Made by a program: the position numbers and the translations under genes | Virus record (IMG/VR): IMGVR_UViG_3300028091_000005 | Location: 1 to 64,000 of that record | DNA: 64,000 nt | Strand: one strand, 5' to 3' | DNA from: a virus | The notes under the pieces: model-generated | What the model saw: only the letters and a program-made list of their open reading frames with translations | Told to the model about the DNA's origin: nothing | Database searches by the model: none | Part shown: positions 38,023-47,480 of the stretch, in pieces | Layout of the letters: each line of letters opens with the position of its first letter | How positions within the stretch are numbered: position 1 is the stretch's first letter

Positions 38023-38713
38023 TTTTAAATGTAAGTATTGTGATAAAGTATTTCGCCGCGAAAGCTCTTTAGCGGCACATCTGTGTGAGAAAAAACGTCG
38101 CTGGCAGCAACAAAATGAACAGGGAGTACAAATTGGATATAATGCCTACTTACAATTTTATGAAACGACTCAGGGATCAGCTCGTCTTAAAACCTATCAG
38201 GACTTTGTGGACAGTCCTTTCTATCTGGCTTTTGTACGTTACGGCAGATATCTGGTTGGCGTTCGTGCTGTTAATGCTAATAGCTTTACAACTTGGTTAT
38301 TAAAAAATAATAAAAAACTAGATCATTGGTGTAAAGATAGTTTTTATGAAGAATGGTTGCGGGAATATTTAAGAAAAGAAAACCCCAGAGATGCTCTGGA
38401 GCGAGCTATCAAGGAGATGCAGGATTATGCAGAAAAACTTAGACTGGATGGAACGGACTCTCTTGGCGATTATAGTAATTATTTCCGTCACGCTAACACT
38501 AATCGTGTCTGCTACCATATTACTACCGGTCGTATTAGCCCTTGGGTTCTTTACAATTGTGATAGTGGTCTGGGCTTTCTTGACACTCTTAGCCCAGAGC
38601 AAGTACTTTTGGTTATGCCTTATATTGACCCTGATTACTGGAATCGTCGTTTCAAGGAATACCTGGCTGACACTGAGTGGGCTAGGTTAATATTGACTCA
38701 AGCTGGCCTATGA
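38015..38713 (+). CDS. Zinc-finger-containing conserved phage protein
   Basis: About 232 residues from TTG 38015; ATG 37979 is an alternative with a 44-base overlap. The N-terminus is a C2H2/C2HC-type finger: FKCKYCDKVFRRESSLAAHLC. The rest is helical with conserved Trp. Likely binds nucleic acid or protein. Overlaps the next gene by 4 bases. Confidence 0.65.
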   Translation: MADFKCKYCDKVFRRESSLAAHLCEKKRRWQQQNEQGVQIGYNAYLQFYETTQGSARLKTYQDFVDSPFYLAFVRYGRYLVGVRAVNANSFTTWLLKNNKKLDHWCKDSFYEEWLREYLRKENPRDALERAIKEMQDYAEKLRLDGTDSLGDYSNYFRHANTNRVCYHITTGRISPWVLYNCDSGLGFLDTLSPEQVLLVMPYIDPDYWNRRFKEYLADTEWARLILTQAGL

Positions 38714-38943
38714 TATTATTTGTACTAGATTTAACTAGGGAATCTAGTACTAGACAGGAACTAGGTTGGCGTGCCACCCTAGGTATAGAAATTAGTCGTT
38801 GGTGCCGTGATCTAGGATTAGAACGCGACGTTGACTATGACTGGGCCTTGATGTCTGCTAAAAATGAATTGCATTTTAGGTTCTGGGGTGAAGATCCAGC
38901 CTTCGCCACTATGTTTGCACTACGCTGGGCGGAATATCTCTAA
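38710..38943 (+). CDS. Hypothetical protein (77 aa)
   Basis: MILFVLDLTRESSTRQELGW.. ATGA overlap with the zinc-finger gene; adjoins the next gene without a gap. Its ending FATMFALRWAEYL is similar to that of the next protein (LAVFILKWIK), suggesting duplicated small domains. Confidence 0.6.
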   Translation: MILFVLDLTRESSTRQELGWRATLGIEISRWCRDLGLERDVDYDWALMSAKNELHFRFWGEDPAFATMFALRWAEYL

Positions 38944-39213
38944 ATGTTTTATACTACAGATGTTATAACAAACTTTGTGAAAAATCCTAAAAGACTTTAT
39001 AAAATTGACTGGGTAAGAGACCTAGAGTTGTGTCTACATAATCCCTACGACAGCACTGACCTAGCCTATTATTATTATCATACGGAACAGGAACTAGATG
39101 AAATTAATTCCTGGGTTGAAGAAAATAACCTAGGCCAACGAACGTTTATTAATCGATGGCGTCTACGAGACGACCTAGCACTTGCAGTGTTTATACTTAA
39201 ATGGATCAAATGA
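38944..39213 (+). CDS. Hypothetical protein (89 aa)
   Basis: MFYTTDVITNFVKNPKRLYK.., Tyr-rich centre (AYYYYHTEQEL). Abuts the upstream gene and overlaps the next by 13 bases. Function unknown. Confidence 0.6.
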   Translation: MFYTTDVITNFVKNPKRLYKIDWVRDLELCLHNPYDSTDLAYYYYHTEQELDEINSWVEENNLGQRTFINRWRLRDDLALAVFILKWIK

Positions 39214-39779
39214 AATTTACATCTGATATTGATATTGATTTTGCAGATAGGTCCAAGATACTAGAGCTTATTAAACACACACCTGCAAAACTCGAGGATG
39301 GGCAACGTCACGCCAGTGGTGTCTATGTTACTGAAATCCCTGTTGATCCCTATACAGGGTTGGCCAGTCTTGATTACAAAACGGCAGAAGAACTAGGATA
39401 TCTTAAATTAGATTTTTTGAATGTCAGTGTTTATAATCTTGTTCGAGACCCTGAGCATCTAAAACAGTTAATGGCACAAGAACCTGCCTGGCATCGCCTC
39501 TATGAACAAGATTTTTGCGCAAAACTAATACATCTAGGTAATCATTACAAAACACTTATAGAAATGCCCGAAGCAGTAAACAGTATACCCAGACTGGCAA
39601 TGTTTTTGAGTGTGATAAGGCCAGCTAAACGTCATTTAATTGGCAAGCCCTGGGCTGAAGTAGCACAGACTATCTGGAATCGCCCCGAGGACGGTGGTTA
39701 TTATTTTAAGAAAAGCCACGCCGTTGCCTATGCACATCTAGTGGCAGTTCATATGAATCTACTAGACTCTACGAACTAG
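39201..39779 (+). CDS. Miniature DnaE (Pol III alpha)-like protein
   Basis: 192 residues. SDIDIDFADR (8-17) matches the PDIDIDF catalytic aspartate motif of C-family polymerases. HASGVYVTEIPV..LGYLKLDFLNVSVYN and FKKSHAVAYAHLVAVHM match the later DnaE palm blocks (HAAG.., K.DFLGL, KSHA.AYA). It is far too short to be a polymerase: PHP, fingers and beta-binding parts are missing. It may regulate or decoy the host replisome; function unknown. Confidence 0.6.
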   Translation: MDQMKFTSDIDIDFADRSKILELIKHTPAKLEDGQRHASGVYVTEIPVDPYTGLASLDYKTAEELGYLKLDFLNVSVYNLVRDPEHLKQLMAQEPAWHRLYEQDFCAKLIHLGNHYKTLIEMPEAVNSIPRLAMFLSVIRPAKRHLIGKPWAEVAQTIWNRPEDGGYYFKKSHAVAYAHLVAVHMNLLDSTN

Positions 39780-40154
39780 TATTATACTTCTACGTTTACT
39801 TTTCCTAAGGATTGTTTCTTTTAGGCTAATAGCGGGGCCGTATTTGAGAGCTACGTCCTTGCTGTTGAATGTTTTTAATGTGTATCTAAACTGGTACCAG
39901 TCAGATTTTAAAAATATGTTTATGGGCACAAGTCTATTACTTTCCCACCACCAGGTCTCTCCCATCTCTAGAAAAGCCATTTTTTCCTGATCAGTTTTTA
40001 AAGCGCCAAAATCGTAGATGCTAGTAATAACATCGTCCAGATTCTGGACTATGCCAATGTACTCGTTGCCCCCGTAAGTTAAAAAGCTTAAAAAAGGATG
40101 ATCTTTTAATATATTTTGGTGATCTGGTAGTGTCATCGTATTAAAAATGCTCAT
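39762..40154 (-). CDS. Conserved phage protein (130 aa)
   Basis: LTYGGNEYIGIVQNLDDVITSIYDFGALKT.. and WWWESNRLVPINIFLK are conserved blocks in T4-like marine phages. CTAAATA on the minus strand (40156-40162) directly precedes the ATG, so a late gene. Converges on the DnaE-like gene with an 18-base overlap. Function unknown. Confidence 0.7.
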   Translation of the reverse strand: MSIFNTMTLPDHQNILKDHPFLSFLTYGGNEYIGIVQNLDDVITSIYDFGALKTDQEKMAFLEMGETWWWESNRLVPINIFLKSDWYQFRYTLKTFNSKDVALKYGPAISLKETILRKSKRRSIILVRRV

Positions 40155-40155
40155 T

Positions 40156-40162
40156 TATTTAG
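40156..40162 (-). promoter_or_regulatory. Late promoter box CTAAATA
   Basis: Cyanophage-type late box on the minus strand immediately upstream of the gene starting at 40154. Confidence 0.55.
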
Positions 40163-40199
40163 TGTTCTGGTAGTGTGCTGACGCCAAATGTCCAAATAA

Positions 40200-40214
40200 C
40201 TAAATATATAAATA
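40200..40214 (+). promoter_or_regulatory. Tandem late boxes CTA­AATA and TATAAATA
   Basis: CTAAATA (40200-40206) followed directly by TATAAATA (40207-40214), five bases before the ATG at 40219. Drives the tail gene cluster. Confidence 0.6.
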
Positions 40215-40218
40215 CAAG

Positions 40219-40659
40219 ATGCAACAAATAACCAGTTACATCTATAATAATAGAATCACGGTGGTCTACGACACCGATCTTTCTACAACTGTAAGGAACA
40301 GACAAGTGTACACTAGAACAGTGGATATATACCCCGAGGTGGATAATCCCATACAGATACGTTTTTTGAATCAGGATCAGAAACCCACAGTTTTATCCAA
40401 CGTCACTGTTCGTCTAGATGTAATTGATGATTATGTGGGCGCAAACAGTAATGTAGTTCTAAGTCGCACTGCCACTGCTATAAACGCAGCAGCGGGGTTA
40501 TGGACATTAACTATAACTAGTGCCAATGTAGCAGGGCTAGACAGAAGTACCTACAATTATATGATTAAAATTGATAACGGTTCAGCTAATACCGCAGCCT
40601 ACACTGATGATAATTTTGGCGCCTACGGACAGATAAGAGTCCATAACAATACAAAATAA
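40219..40659 (+). CDS. Virion structural protein (146 aa)
   Basis: Beta-rich, Asn/Thr/Val-rich, without charged clusters, ending ..NFGAYGQIRVHNNTK. The pattern of alternating beta strands looks like an immunoglobulin-like tail or fibre module. Late box upstream supports a virion role. Exact identity unknown. Confidence 0.6.
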   Translation: MQQITSYIYNNRITVVYDTDLSTTVRNRQVYTRTVDIYPEVDNPIQIRFLNQDQKPTVLSNVTVRLDVIDDYVGANSNVVLSRTATAINAAAGLWTLTITSANVAGLDRSTYNYMIKIDNGSANTAAYTDDNFGAYGQIRVHNNTK

Positions 40660-40661
40660 TT

Positions 40662-40886
40662 ATGGCTGCTAACGGGATCAGTACTTTATCTAGCAAGGAA
40701 GATAGACAAGTTGCAAAACTTGACCTAGCTCAGATCGACCGCCAGGCTGGAGGGAATGTACTTGCTCCTGCTTATAGAGCTAGAAACAATTATGATATAA
40801 CACAGTTACCCACTCAGTACAGTGGTAATACGGTTGTAAATAACCCCAACACTGGAGGTTTAATTAATGGAAGACCCTGGGTATGA
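40662..40886 (+). CDS. Small virion-associated protein (74 aa)
   Basis: MAANGISTLSSKEDRQVAKL..; N-terminal helix, Pro/Asn/Gly-rich C-terminus NPNTGGLINGRPWV. This kind of linker protein is common next to tail proteins in marine T4-like phages. ATGA overlap with the next gene. Confidence 0.6.
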   Translation: MAANGISTLSSKEDRQVAKLDLAQIDRQAGGNVLAPAYRARNNYDITQLPTQYSGNTVVNNPNTGGLINGRPWV

Positions 40887-42508
40887 GTGATAGTAATAAA
40901 TTAGCAAACGTTGATTATAGATTAAAAAATCTTACTAATGCTCTTTATCTAACTAATGACGATGACGTTGCGCTTCGCACTGGTATAGAGGGCAACATAG
41001 TGATTAGCGGTAATGTAAATGTTCCGGGAAATGTTAACGTAGACTCCGCACATATAACAGAAGTGGGAACTAGTGGTATACTTACTACACCATATCTTCC
41101 TGTAGGCGGTAACGTAGCTATAACCAATAATGTAACAGTGGTAGATGGTGGCGGGAGTATCACTGTGGATGGTAATGTAACTGCCACAGTCTCAGGCAAT
41201 GTTAATATTGGAACTTTACCTGAAGTAGAAATTAAAAACGATACAGGCAACCCTATAGCTATTAGTAAAAACACTACCACTAATAGTGAATCTAACCCCA
41301 TCTGGGTTAAAGGTACTAGTGACACAAGTTTCTTTAGTCCTGTACAGAGTGATGCCTTTGGTAGACTGCGTATTAGCAATCCTTTTACATTGTTTGATGG
41401 GGCAATGCGCTACAATGATAATGAGTTTAAATGGAATCAGAAAGATACTGCGGGAGGTACGAGTTCTTTCCTAGCTAACGAAAGTAGTGTACTTATGTCA
41501 GTGTCCTCCAATGGCGATGAAAGTATAAGACAAAGTAAACAAGTATTTGCCTACCAACCTGGTAAAAGCTTACTAACCCTTGTAACTTTTGCAGCTACCA
41601 CACCCACAGTGGGATTAAGACAGCGTGTGGGATATTTTGGAGCACAAAATGGCGTCTATCTAGAACTTGATGGCACCACGGTCAATATGGTTATAAGAAA
41701 GTTTACCTCAGGTACCGTAGACGATACATCAGAAAAGATAGCTAGATCCAGCTGGAATGGAGACAAACTAGATGGCACTGGGCCCAGCGGAATAACTTTA
41801 AACTTCAGTAAATCCCAAATATGGTGGTGTGATGTAGAATGGCTAGGTGTGGGGTCAGTAAGAACAGGATTTGTTGTAAATGGTCAGTTTATAATCTGTC
41901 ACACTTTCCATCACGCTAATGTACTAGATAAAGTTTATATGACCACTGCCTGTTTACCCGTGCGATATGAAATAACAAGTACAGGTGCAGCAGGTAATCT
42001 AAGAGCTATTTGTAGTACAGTTATATCAGAAGGTGGATATAGTAATAGAAGCCTTCCAAGAGCAAAAAGTACAGCACTTACCGGACGTAATTTATCAGAT
42101 ACAGAGTTTAGGCCTTTGATTTGTATTAGGTTAAAAAGTGGTAATATAGATTCAATTGTGACCCCTAGTAAATTTGATCTTTATGGGTTACAGCAGGCAG
42201 CCTTTATATATAGAGTTATTTTAAATCCCACACTCACAGGGGCATCCTGGGTAAGTGCTGATACCAATAGTCGTGTTGAATATGACATTAGTAGCAATGC
42301 TCTTTCAGGTGGCACTGTAATTAACGAGGGCATTTTTGTAGGATCAAATAAAGGTGGTGCAGCCTCTGTAAGTTCTAACGAAATAGATTTTTCACAACAA
42401 CTAGGTAGAACTATTGATGGGGTCAGTGATATCTATTGTATTGCTGCTATTGCAACCACAAATAACGATGACGCAGTGGCTAGTCTGAGCTGGCAGGAAC
42501 ATATTTAA
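40883..42508 (+). CDS. Tail-fibre-like structural protein
   Basis: 541 residues. N-terminal 130 residues are repetitive Gly/Asn/Val beta strands (GNVNVPGNVNVD, GNVTATVSGNVNIG), typical of fibre shafts. A conserved central part FFSPVQSDAFGRLRISNPFTLFD and globular C-terminus follow. Probably a receptor-binding or structural fibre. Last gene of the late unit beginning at 40219. Confidence 0.7.
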   Translation: MSDSNKLANVDYRLKNLTNALYLTNDDDVALRTGIEGNIVISGNVNVPGNVNVDSAHITEVGTSGILTTPYLPVGGNVAITNNVTVVDGGGSITVDGNVTATVSGNVNIGTLPEVEIKNDTGNPIAISKNTTTNSESNPIWVKGTSDTSFFSPVQSDAFGRLRISNPFTLFDGAMRYNDNEFKWNQKDTAGGTSSFLANESSVLMSVSSNGDESIRQSKQVFAYQPGKSLLTLVTFAATTPTVGLRQRVGYFGAQNGVYLELDGTTVNMVIRKFTSGTVDDTSEKIARSSWNGDKLDGTGPSGITLNFSKSQIWWCDVEWLGVGSVRTGFVVNGQFIICHTFHHANVLDKVYMTTACLPVRYEITSTGAAGNLRAICSTVISEGGYSNRSLPRAKSTALTGRNLSDTEFRPLICIRLKSGNIDSIVTPSKFDLYGLQQAAFIYRVILNPTLTGASWVSADTNSRVEYDISSNALSGGTVINEGIFVGSNKGGAASVSSNEIDFSQQLGRTIDGVSDIYCIAAIATTNNDDAVASLSWQEHI

Positions 42509-42530
42509 CCATATTCCTTACTCTAAAGTC

Positions 42531-42559
42531 TTGCTAAATCAACCTAACTAGTGTAGAAT
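42531..42559 (+). promoter_or_regulatory. sigma70-type promoter for primase
   Basis: TTGCTA, 17 bases, TAGAAT, just before the primase ATG at 42567. Confidence 0.45.
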
Positions 42560-42566
42560 ATACACT

Positions 42567-43634
42567 ATGTATTCTGCCATTCAGGACTATGTCCTACAAC
42601 ATCTTCCTTTTAGAAAAAAAACCAGCCAGAGTGGCTGGATAAGCTTTGATGCTCCTTGCTGTGTGTATCGTGGAGAAAGTGCAGATACACGCAGTCGCGG
42701 TGGTATAAAAACCACTCCGGAAGGTGGCGTCAGTTATCATTGTTTTAACTGTTCTTACACAGCCAGCTACCAGCCTGGCAGATCTCTTAGTTATAAATTT
42801 AGAAGATTACTTAAATGGTTGGGCACAGATGATCTAGAAATACAACGTCTTGCAATAGAAGCAACTAGATATCGTAGCTTAATTGATCCCAGCGCACTCG
42901 CAGTGCAAGAAGAAAATACTGCCATAACTTTTGAGTCAAGAGAACTTCCCGAGCAGTCCAGGGACATTGTAGAACTAGCCACACATTATACTCTCGCAGA
43001 CTATAAACATATACCCGAAGAGTACCACAGTGTGGTAAAGTATATAATGGATGACCGCAAGATAGATACAAGTAAATATAACTTCCGGTGGACTCCTGAA
43101 GTAGCTTATAATCTACATAAACGTGTGATTATTCCTTTTTACTATCAGGGAAATATAGTGGGCTACACAGCTCGCGCTGTAATAGATGATGTAAAGCCCA
43201 AGTATAGAAGTAGCCATCCAGCAGATTTTGTTTTTAACCTGGATAGACAGACAGCGGATAAAAAATTTGTCATAGTCTGTGAAGGACCTTTTGATGCTAT
43301 GAGTATAGATGGTGTGGCAATATTGACCAATGAAGTAAGTAAACAGCAGGCTGAACTTATAGAAAATCTAGAAAGAGAAATCATCGTAGTTCCTGATTTT
43401 GATGTCAAGCCTCATCCCAAGTCCGGCAAAAAAATCTGGGCTGGACAACGATTAGTGGACCAAGCCCTTGAACTAGGTTGGTCAGTAAGTTTCCCAGTCT
43501 GGCGGGAAACCTGCAAGGATATAAATGAAGCGGTTGTAAAATATGGTCAGCTATTTGTACTCAAGTCCATACTGGATGCTTGTGAAACAAGTAGAATTAA
43601 AATAGAATTACTAAAACGTGGAGTAGTGCATTAA
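42567..43634 (+). CDS. gp61: DNA primase (gp61-like)
   Basis: 355 residues. Zinc-binding part: CCVYRGESADTRSRGG..YHCFNC. TOPRIM domain: VIVCEGPFDAM (E and G at about 230) and VVPDFDVK (D-x-D, about 275). Primes lagging-strand synthesis with the gp41 helicase. Stop overlaps the helicase start by one base. Confidence 0.88.
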   Translation: MYSAIQDYVLQHLPFRKKTSQSGWISFDAPCCVYRGESADTRSRGGIKTTPEGGVSYHCFNCSYTASYQPGRSLSYKFRRLLKWLGTDDLEIQRLAIEATRYRSLIDPSALAVQEENTAITFESRELPEQSRDIVELATHYTLADYKHIPEEYHSVVKYIMDDRKIDTSKYNFRWTPEVAYNLHKRVIIPFYYQGNIVGYTARAVIDDVKPKYRSSHPADFVFNLDRQTADKKFVIVCEGPFDAMSIDGVAILTNEVSKQQAELIENLEREIIVVPDFDVKPHPKSGKKIWAGQRLVDQALELGWSVSFPVWRETCKDINEAVVKYGQLFVLKSILDACETSRIKIELLKRGVVH

Positions 43635-45049
43635 TGGCAAAAGATTATAATACAGAAACACAGAAGTTATTTTTAGAAATAATGATCACTGATCCTGAAA
43701 TGTATGTCAGGATTCAGAATATCTACAATAATGAAAACTTTGATCGAGCTCTTAAGGATGCGGCTAAATTTATCAGCCAGCATAGTAACGATTATAAAAG
43801 TTTACCTAGTAGAGAACAAGTACAGGCAGTGACCGGCGTTGAGCTAAGAGTCATTGACAATCTTGATGATGGTACTAGAGAATGGTTCCTAAAGGAGTTT
43901 GAAGGCTTTAGTCGTCGACGTGAACTGGAACGTGCTATCTTGAAATCTGCAGATATGATAGAAAAGGGCGAGTATGATCCCGTGGAAAACATTATCAAAA
44001 ATGCAGTGCAGATTGGACTTACCCGAGATATGGGCACAGACTACTTTGCCAATCCCAGTGAACGTATTAATAGATACTTTAACAGTGGCGGACAGGTCAG
44101 CACAGGATGGCCACAACTAGATAAAGTACTCTATGGTGGATTTAGTCGAGGAGAGCTTAACATATTTGCCGGTGGGTCAGGATCAGGTAAATCACTGGTT
44201 ATGATGAACATAGCTCTAAGCTGGCTACAGATGGGACTGAGTGGTGTCTATATCAGTCTAGAACTTAGTGAAGAGCTTTGTGGCTTGAGAACAGATGCTA
44301 TGTTAACTGGTACAAGTACCAAGGACATACGTCGAGACGTAGAAAACACAGAACTTAAAATTAGGCTGGTGAGTAAAAAGTCTGGTAAGTATCGCATCAA
44401 GGCACTGCCCGCACAAAGCAACATCAACGATATAAGAAGTTTCCTCAAGGAATATCAGATACAGACTGGCAACGCAGTGGACTTTGTGATGATCGACTAT
44501 TTAGATTTGTTGATGCCAGTAAGTGCTAAGGTCAGTCCCAATGACTTGTTTATTAAAGACAAGTATGTATCTGAAGAATTGCGCAACCTAGCCAAGGAAC
44601 TTAATGTACTAATGGTCACAGCAAGTCAGCTAAACCGTAGTGCTGTGGAAGAAGTAGAATTTGACCACAGTCATATTTCGGGTGGTATCAGTAAAATTAA
44701 CACAGCAGATAATGTATTTGGTATTTTTACTAGTCGTCAGATGCGCGAGCGAGGCCGTTACCAGATACAGTGTATGAAGAGTCGTAGTAGTACAGGGGTG
44801 GGTATGAAGATAGATCTTGATTATAATATTGAAACAATGCGTATCACTGATCCCGGGGAAGACGCTGGACCAGGTACATTGAAACCACAGGTTGGCAGTA
44901 TTATGGATCAGATCAAGGCCAAGACCAACGTGGAATCTCGAGATAGTTCCAGTGCAGACGACGATAGTGGTAGCAAGGATCTTGGAGAAGCACAGAGTAC
45001 CAAGCTTAAACAAATGCTGGCCAGTCTTAAAACTTCCAAAACCCTATAA
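43634..45049 (+). CDS. gp41: Replicative DnaB-like helicase (gp41-like)
   Basis: 471 residues. RecA-type core: Walker A GGSGSGKS (about 180-187), VYISLELSEEL, Walker B VMIDYLDLL (about 290-298) and MVTASQLNRSA. N-terminal 1-140 is a helical primase-interaction domain. Hexameric 5'-3' helicase. C-terminal tail is low complexity (Ser, Asp). Confidence 0.92.
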   Translation: MAKDYNTETQKLFLEIMITDPEMYVRIQNIYNNENFDRALKDAAKFISQHSNDYKSLPSREQVQAVTGVELRVIDNLDDGTREWFLKEFEGFSRRRELERAILKSADMIEKGEYDPVENIIKNAVQIGLTRDMGTDYFANPSERINRYFNSGGQVSTGWPQLDKVLYGGFSRGELNIFAGGSGSGKSLVMMNIALSWLQMGLSGVYISLELSEELCGLRTDAMLTGTSTKDIRRDVENTELKIRLVSKKSGKYRIKALPAQSNINDIRSFLKEYQIQTGNAVDFVMIDYLDLLMPVSAKVSPNDLFIKDKYVSEELRNLAKELNVLMVTASQLNRSAVEEVEFDHSHISGGISKINTADNVFGIFTSRQMRERGRYQIQCMKSRSSTGVGMKIDLDYNIETMRITDPGEDAGPGTLKPQVGSIMDQIKAKTNVESRDSSSADDDSGSKDLGEAQSTKLKQMLASLKTSKTL

Positions 45050-45079
45050 AACATAAATATTACTAATCCGGAGCTGATC

Positions 45080-45370
45080 TTGCAAAAACGCACACGTAGT
45101 ATACTAGAGGAACTAGATAGCATTCGTCGAGAGCGAGATAGGGAAAGTCTAGTAGAAAGCCGCGCCAATCACGTAATACAGGGCGCAATTAATCTTATAG
45201 GTTTTATAAGAGAGAACTACGATGCTGAACAAGCGGATGAGTTAGAGCGTAGACTTTTAAACAGTATTAGATCCCAGGATCTAAGTAAGTTCAGCCGTGG
45301 TGTTAAACGAATACAAAATGAAAATAAAAGAAATAATCCTAGAGAAGACCACAGCAACACCACTGGGTAG
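45080..45370 (+). CDS. Conserved phage protein (96 aa), TTG start
   Basis: Start TTG 45080 has a CCGGAG site eight bases upstream. Long charged helix RSILEELDSIRRERDRESLV..NHVIQGAINLIGFIRENYD, a pattern conserved in T4-like marine phages. ATAAATA at 45053-45059 is a late box. Overlaps the next gene by 53 bases. Confidence 0.65.
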   Translation: MQKRTRSILEELDSIRRERDRESLVESRANHVIQGAINLIGFIRENYDAEQADELERRLLNSIRSQDLSKFSRGVKRIQNENKRNNPREDHSNTTG

Positions 45371-46037
45371 TTTAAAAAATCAACCCGGATTCGCTCAGGG
45401 TTTTATATCTGGTCTAGTGCCTGGCGCAGATCAGGCCTTTCAGACCTCCCGTAGGAACAGAATAGCTACAGCGTCGCCCTACACTGACGCTCCCACCACC
45501 ACCTCTGCTAATGCTAGTAGTAGTACAAGCAACATAAGTCCTGAATATCAAAAAGCACAACAGCAGGCGCAGCAGTTGGCACAACGTGCAGCAGCCTATA
45601 AGCCAGCTAAACTAGGTCAGGTAAATCCTCGCCAGGATCAAGATAATACCTATGATGTTAGTTTTGCTGATGGTACAAGAGGTATTGTACGAGTGGGTTA
45701 CAAAGACGAGCAGGGACGAGATGTTCCAAGTAGAATAAGCACAATAGATCCTAACACTAAAAAACCCTATAGTTATAGTTACGATAATACAACTAGAGAG
45801 TGGCGCTATGTGGGTGGTGGACCACTTACTGATCCTGAAGAAATTAATAATTTAAACTCTATAATTCAAACTGTTGGTCAGCAGGCACAACAGATAAACA
45901 CTCAGGCAGCAGCACAACAAAAACGTGCTGCTAACCTTCAAAGAGCTAGACAAAATAGAAAACAAAAAATAGCTGGTAAACAAGGCACATCTACCACAGC
46001 AGCACCAGCAACTGCTCCAGAACAAGGAACACCATAA
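45318..46037 (+). CDS. Virion protein with low-complexity Gln/Ala tail
   Basis: About 239 residues from ATG 45318. The MKIKEIILEK start is shared by several virion and prohead proteins of these phages (see also those at 46040, 48227 and 49597, which begin M(R/K)(L/I)..E). Long stretches of Gln, Ala, Thr and Ser, with a small beta domain at about 100-165 (YDVSFADGTRGIVRVGY). Probably virion or scaffold related. Confidence 0.6.
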   Translation: MKIKEIILEKTTATPLGSLKNQPGFAQGFISGLVPGADQAFQTSRRNRIATASPYTDAPTTTSANASSSTSNISPEYQKAQQQAQQLAQRAAAYKPAKLGQVNPRQDQDNTYDVSFADGTRGIVRVGYKDEQGRDVPSRISTIDPNTKKPYSYSYDNTTREWRYVGGGPLTDPEEINNLNSIIQTVGQQAQQINTQAAAQQKRAANLQRARQNRKQKIAGKQGTSTTAAPATAPEQGTP

Positions 46038-46039
46038 CA

Positions 46040-47407
46040 ATGCGACTTTTTGAAATTAAAAATACACAACCTACTTGGAGACGCCTCAACGAGTCTGACG
46101 AGAAAGCAACACACTTAGAACATCTTGAAGATGAAATTTTTAACAAGGGTTATGTGGGTGCTCTAGAAGCTTTCAACTACATAGAAGGTCTAAAACAGAT
46201 GTTGACCAAGGAAGGCACAGGAGAAAATACTCGTGTTACTGTTAAGTGGGACGGTAGTCCAGCCATACACTGTGGTATAGATCCAGAAGACAATACATTT
46301 TTTATAGGTACAAAAAGTGTTTTTAGTAAGGCTGCTAAACTTTGTAAAAGCAACAAAGATATAGATAACTGGTATGGGGATGTTCCTGAACTTGCAGCTA
46401 CACTCAAAGCTTGTTTGCAGTATCTTCCCAAGCTAGGTATCAAGGATGTTATTAAAGGCGATCTATTGTTTGTGCGTGGTACTAATAGAGATCTAGTAGA
46501 ACAAGAAATTAATGGAAGACGTTATCTAACCTTTACACCTAACACTATTACCTATGCAGTGGATATGGAAAATCAGGCCGCCCTGGCAAAACAGATGCAG
46601 GCAGCTAAACTGGGTATTGTGTTCCATACAGTCTACCAGTGGACTCCACCTACTCCAGAAGATCAACAGGAAAGACAGGAGCAAGGGAAAGAACCCCTAA
46701 GTGATACTCCCAATCTACCTGATATGAAGGCGCATTTTAGATTTAATCCAAGCAGCCTAGAACACATACGTGATGTCTGGTGGGACGATGCCTATTACGA
46801 AGATATGACAGGTATTGCCACACTAACACCGCAGGAAGCTCGCCGTGTGGAATCACAGCTTAATCGTGTTGCTGTAATTTTTAGCAAGGTTGACCCTGCA
46901 GTATTTGATAGATTCCTTGGTGCAGGAAATAATAAAACCAGCGATTTTGTTACCTATATTAAACCTTTTATCAACACCAAGGTACAGCAGGGCGAAACAC
47001 AGGTGGGAAGTGCTATAGAGTTCTTAAAGGAATTCCAGGACTATGTAGAACAAAAAATGCAAGCAGAAATAGCCAAACTTAAAGGCGGGCCTGAAAGTCA
47101 AGCAGCACAGGATAGACTGGAACGTGTGGAAGCTATCAAAAAGTTTATAGCAGATAATAGTAACACATTATTAAGCATACTAGCACTGTATAAAAAAGCA
47201 GTGGAGTTGAAGTTGTTTTTTGTAAAGAAACTACAGATGATAGAAAGCACTGTGGGGACATTTATCAAAACGGAAAGCGGCTATAAAGTAACCAAGCCCG
47301 AGGGATTTGTGGCTGTAGGCGGCGATGGCCAGGTAGTTAAACTTATTGATCGTCTGGAATTTAGCAGAGAGAATTTCCAGAAAAGTCGCAATAGAAATCC
47401 TGCCTAA
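46040..47407 (+). CDS. Putative covalent nucleotidyltransferase (ligase-like motifs)
   Basis: 455 residues, a conserved protein in T4-like marine phages. I see motif I K69-W-D-G72 (VTVKWDGSPAI), a KGDLLFV motif III/IIIa-like strand (about 140), motif IV KPEGFVAV (about 425) and motif V VVKLIDRLEF. That order is the signature of ATP-dependent ligases and capping-type enzymes, where the Lys becomes nucleotidylated. A large helical insert sits between III and IV. It could join or end-modify nucleic acids. Motif reading by eye; activity unproven. Confidence 0.55.
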   Translation: MRLFEIKNTQPTWRRLNESDEKATHLEHLEDEIFNKGYVGALEAFNYIEGLKQMLTKEGTGENTRVTVKWDGSPAIHCGIDPEDNTFFIGTKSVFSKAAKLCKSNKDIDNWYGDVPELAATLKACLQYLPKLGIKDVIKGDLLFVRGTNRDLVEQEINGRRYLTFTPNTITYAVDMENQAALAKQMQAAKLGIVFHTVYQWTPPTPEDQQERQEQGKEPLSDTPNLPDMKAHFRFNPSSLEHIRDVWWDDAYYEDMTGIATLTPQEARRVESQLNRVAVIFSKVDPAVFDRFLGAGNNKTSDFVTYIKPFINTKVQQGETQVGSAIEFLKEFQDYVEQKMQAEIAKLKGGPESQAAQDRLERVEAIKKFIADNSNTLLSILALYKKAVELKLFFVKKLQMIESTVGTFIKTESGYKVTKPEGFVAVGGDGQVVKLIDRLEFSRENFQKSRNRNPA

Positions 47408-47431
47408 TTCCAAGATAATTAATACATTTGG

Positions 47432-47439
47432 TATAAATA
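47432..47439 (+). promoter_or_regulatory. Late promoter box TATAAATA
   Basis: Exact late consensus 41 bases before the ATG at 47481. A small hairpin TGCGCA-G-TGCGCA follows in the leader. Confidence 0.75.
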
Positions 47440-47480
47440 ATGATATGCGCAGTGCGCAGAATTTTTAAAGGAACAAGAAA

